Assembly: GCA_938030905.1 (NCBI GenBank)
Contig: CALHIW010000067.1
Coordinates: 1-6,211, forward strand
Source: Candidatus Methanomethylicia archaeon
GTDB taxonomy: Archaea; Thermoproteota; Methanomethylicia; CALHIW01
Length of the DNA stretch: 6,211 nucleotides
Direction of reading: 5' to 3'
Shown: piece by piece, positions 6,054-6,211 of the stretch
Position numbering within the stretch: the first letter of the stretch is position 1
How the letters are laid out: each line of letters begins with the position of its first letter
Notes under the pieces: model-generated
The model's database searches: none
What the model saw: the letters and a program-made list of their open reading frames with translations, nothing else
Told to the model about the DNA's origin: nothing
Made by a program: the position numbers and the translations under genes

Positions 6054-6211
6054 ATGGGTAGGGAAATGTCGAATTTATTGGTGGTTAATTGTTAATTCAT
6101 GAGCATATGTCTAGGAGAAGTTAGTCATATTGCTATTGAGTCATATCTAGATGGTTAAAGCGTACCTTAAAGATAAATGAGAAACACTAAAAGAACCAAC
6201 ACATTTACCAG
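6054..6211 (+). pseudogene. 5' part of a broken gene running off the right edge
   Basis: From ATG 6054 the plus strand reads MGREMSNLLVVNC, hits TAA at 6093-6095, and continues in the same frame as FMSICLGEVSHIAIESYLDG to TAA 6156-6158. A +1 frame overlapping that end reads MVKAYLKDK (6151-6177), then TGA 6178-6180, then ETLKEPTHLP to the edge. The charged, helix-like continuation SYLD-VKAYLKDK-ETLKEP suggests one ancestral frame with a frameshift and two stops, downstream of TATA-like TTTATATT at 6013-6020. I do not recognise the family. Sequencing error cannot be excluded at the frameshift. The gene's 3' part is outside the window. Confidence 0.35.

Noticed and set aside
5908..6102. Plus-strand 64-residue frame from TTG, Trp/Tyr/Val-rich
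   Set aside because: It overlaps the minus-strand remnant and the divergent promoters, and its composition is not like the other genes.

Overview
The window looks archaeal, most likely from an AT-rich, hyperthermophile-like lineage of the Thermoproteota (crenarchaeal side). This rests on three things. The primase is archaeal-type DnaG. The phenylalanyl-tRNA synthetase is of the archaeal/eukaryotic type, with a long alpha chain carrying N-terminal winged helices and a short beta chain of about 550 residues. Start codons lie about 25 bases after TATA-like boxes with no convincing Shine-Dalgarno site, which suggests leaderless mRNAs. I cannot name the genus.

Layout: positions 1-86 hold the 5' end of a possible small membrane protein on the minus strand, cut by the window edge. 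dnaG occupies 177-1364 on the minus strand. A long dnaG-pheS spacer (1389-2202) holds no intact gene. It contains TATA-like promoters at both ends, a strongly C-over-G biased block with a possible G-quadruplex on the minus strand, and scraps of decayed minus-strand coding sequence, one of which looks like a tyrosine-recombinase fragment. pheS (2203-3738) and pheT (3745-5400) follow as a two-gene operon on the plus strand, separated by six bases, with a perfect 16-bp palindrome at the junction. From 5401 to 6211 there is again no intact gene. A convergent, multiply frameshifted gene remnant (5390-5954, minus) overlaps the last codons of pheT. The start of another broken or cut gene runs off the right edge on the plus strand.

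Functionally the three sound genes are core information-processing genes. DnaG is an RNA-binding TOPRIM protein linked to the archaeal exosome and to primase activity. PheS and PheT form the (alpha-beta)2 enzyme that charges tRNA-Phe, with catalysis in PheS and editing in PheT. dnaG and pheST are divergent and do not share an obvious pathway. About 1.7 kb of 6.2 kb lacks intact genes, which is high for an archaeon. The most interesting material lies there: the palindrome over the dnaG promoter, the pheS/pheT junction palindrome with related sequence upstream of pheS, the G-rich block, and the gene remnants. I see no CRISPR array, tRNA, rRNA or intact insertion sequence.
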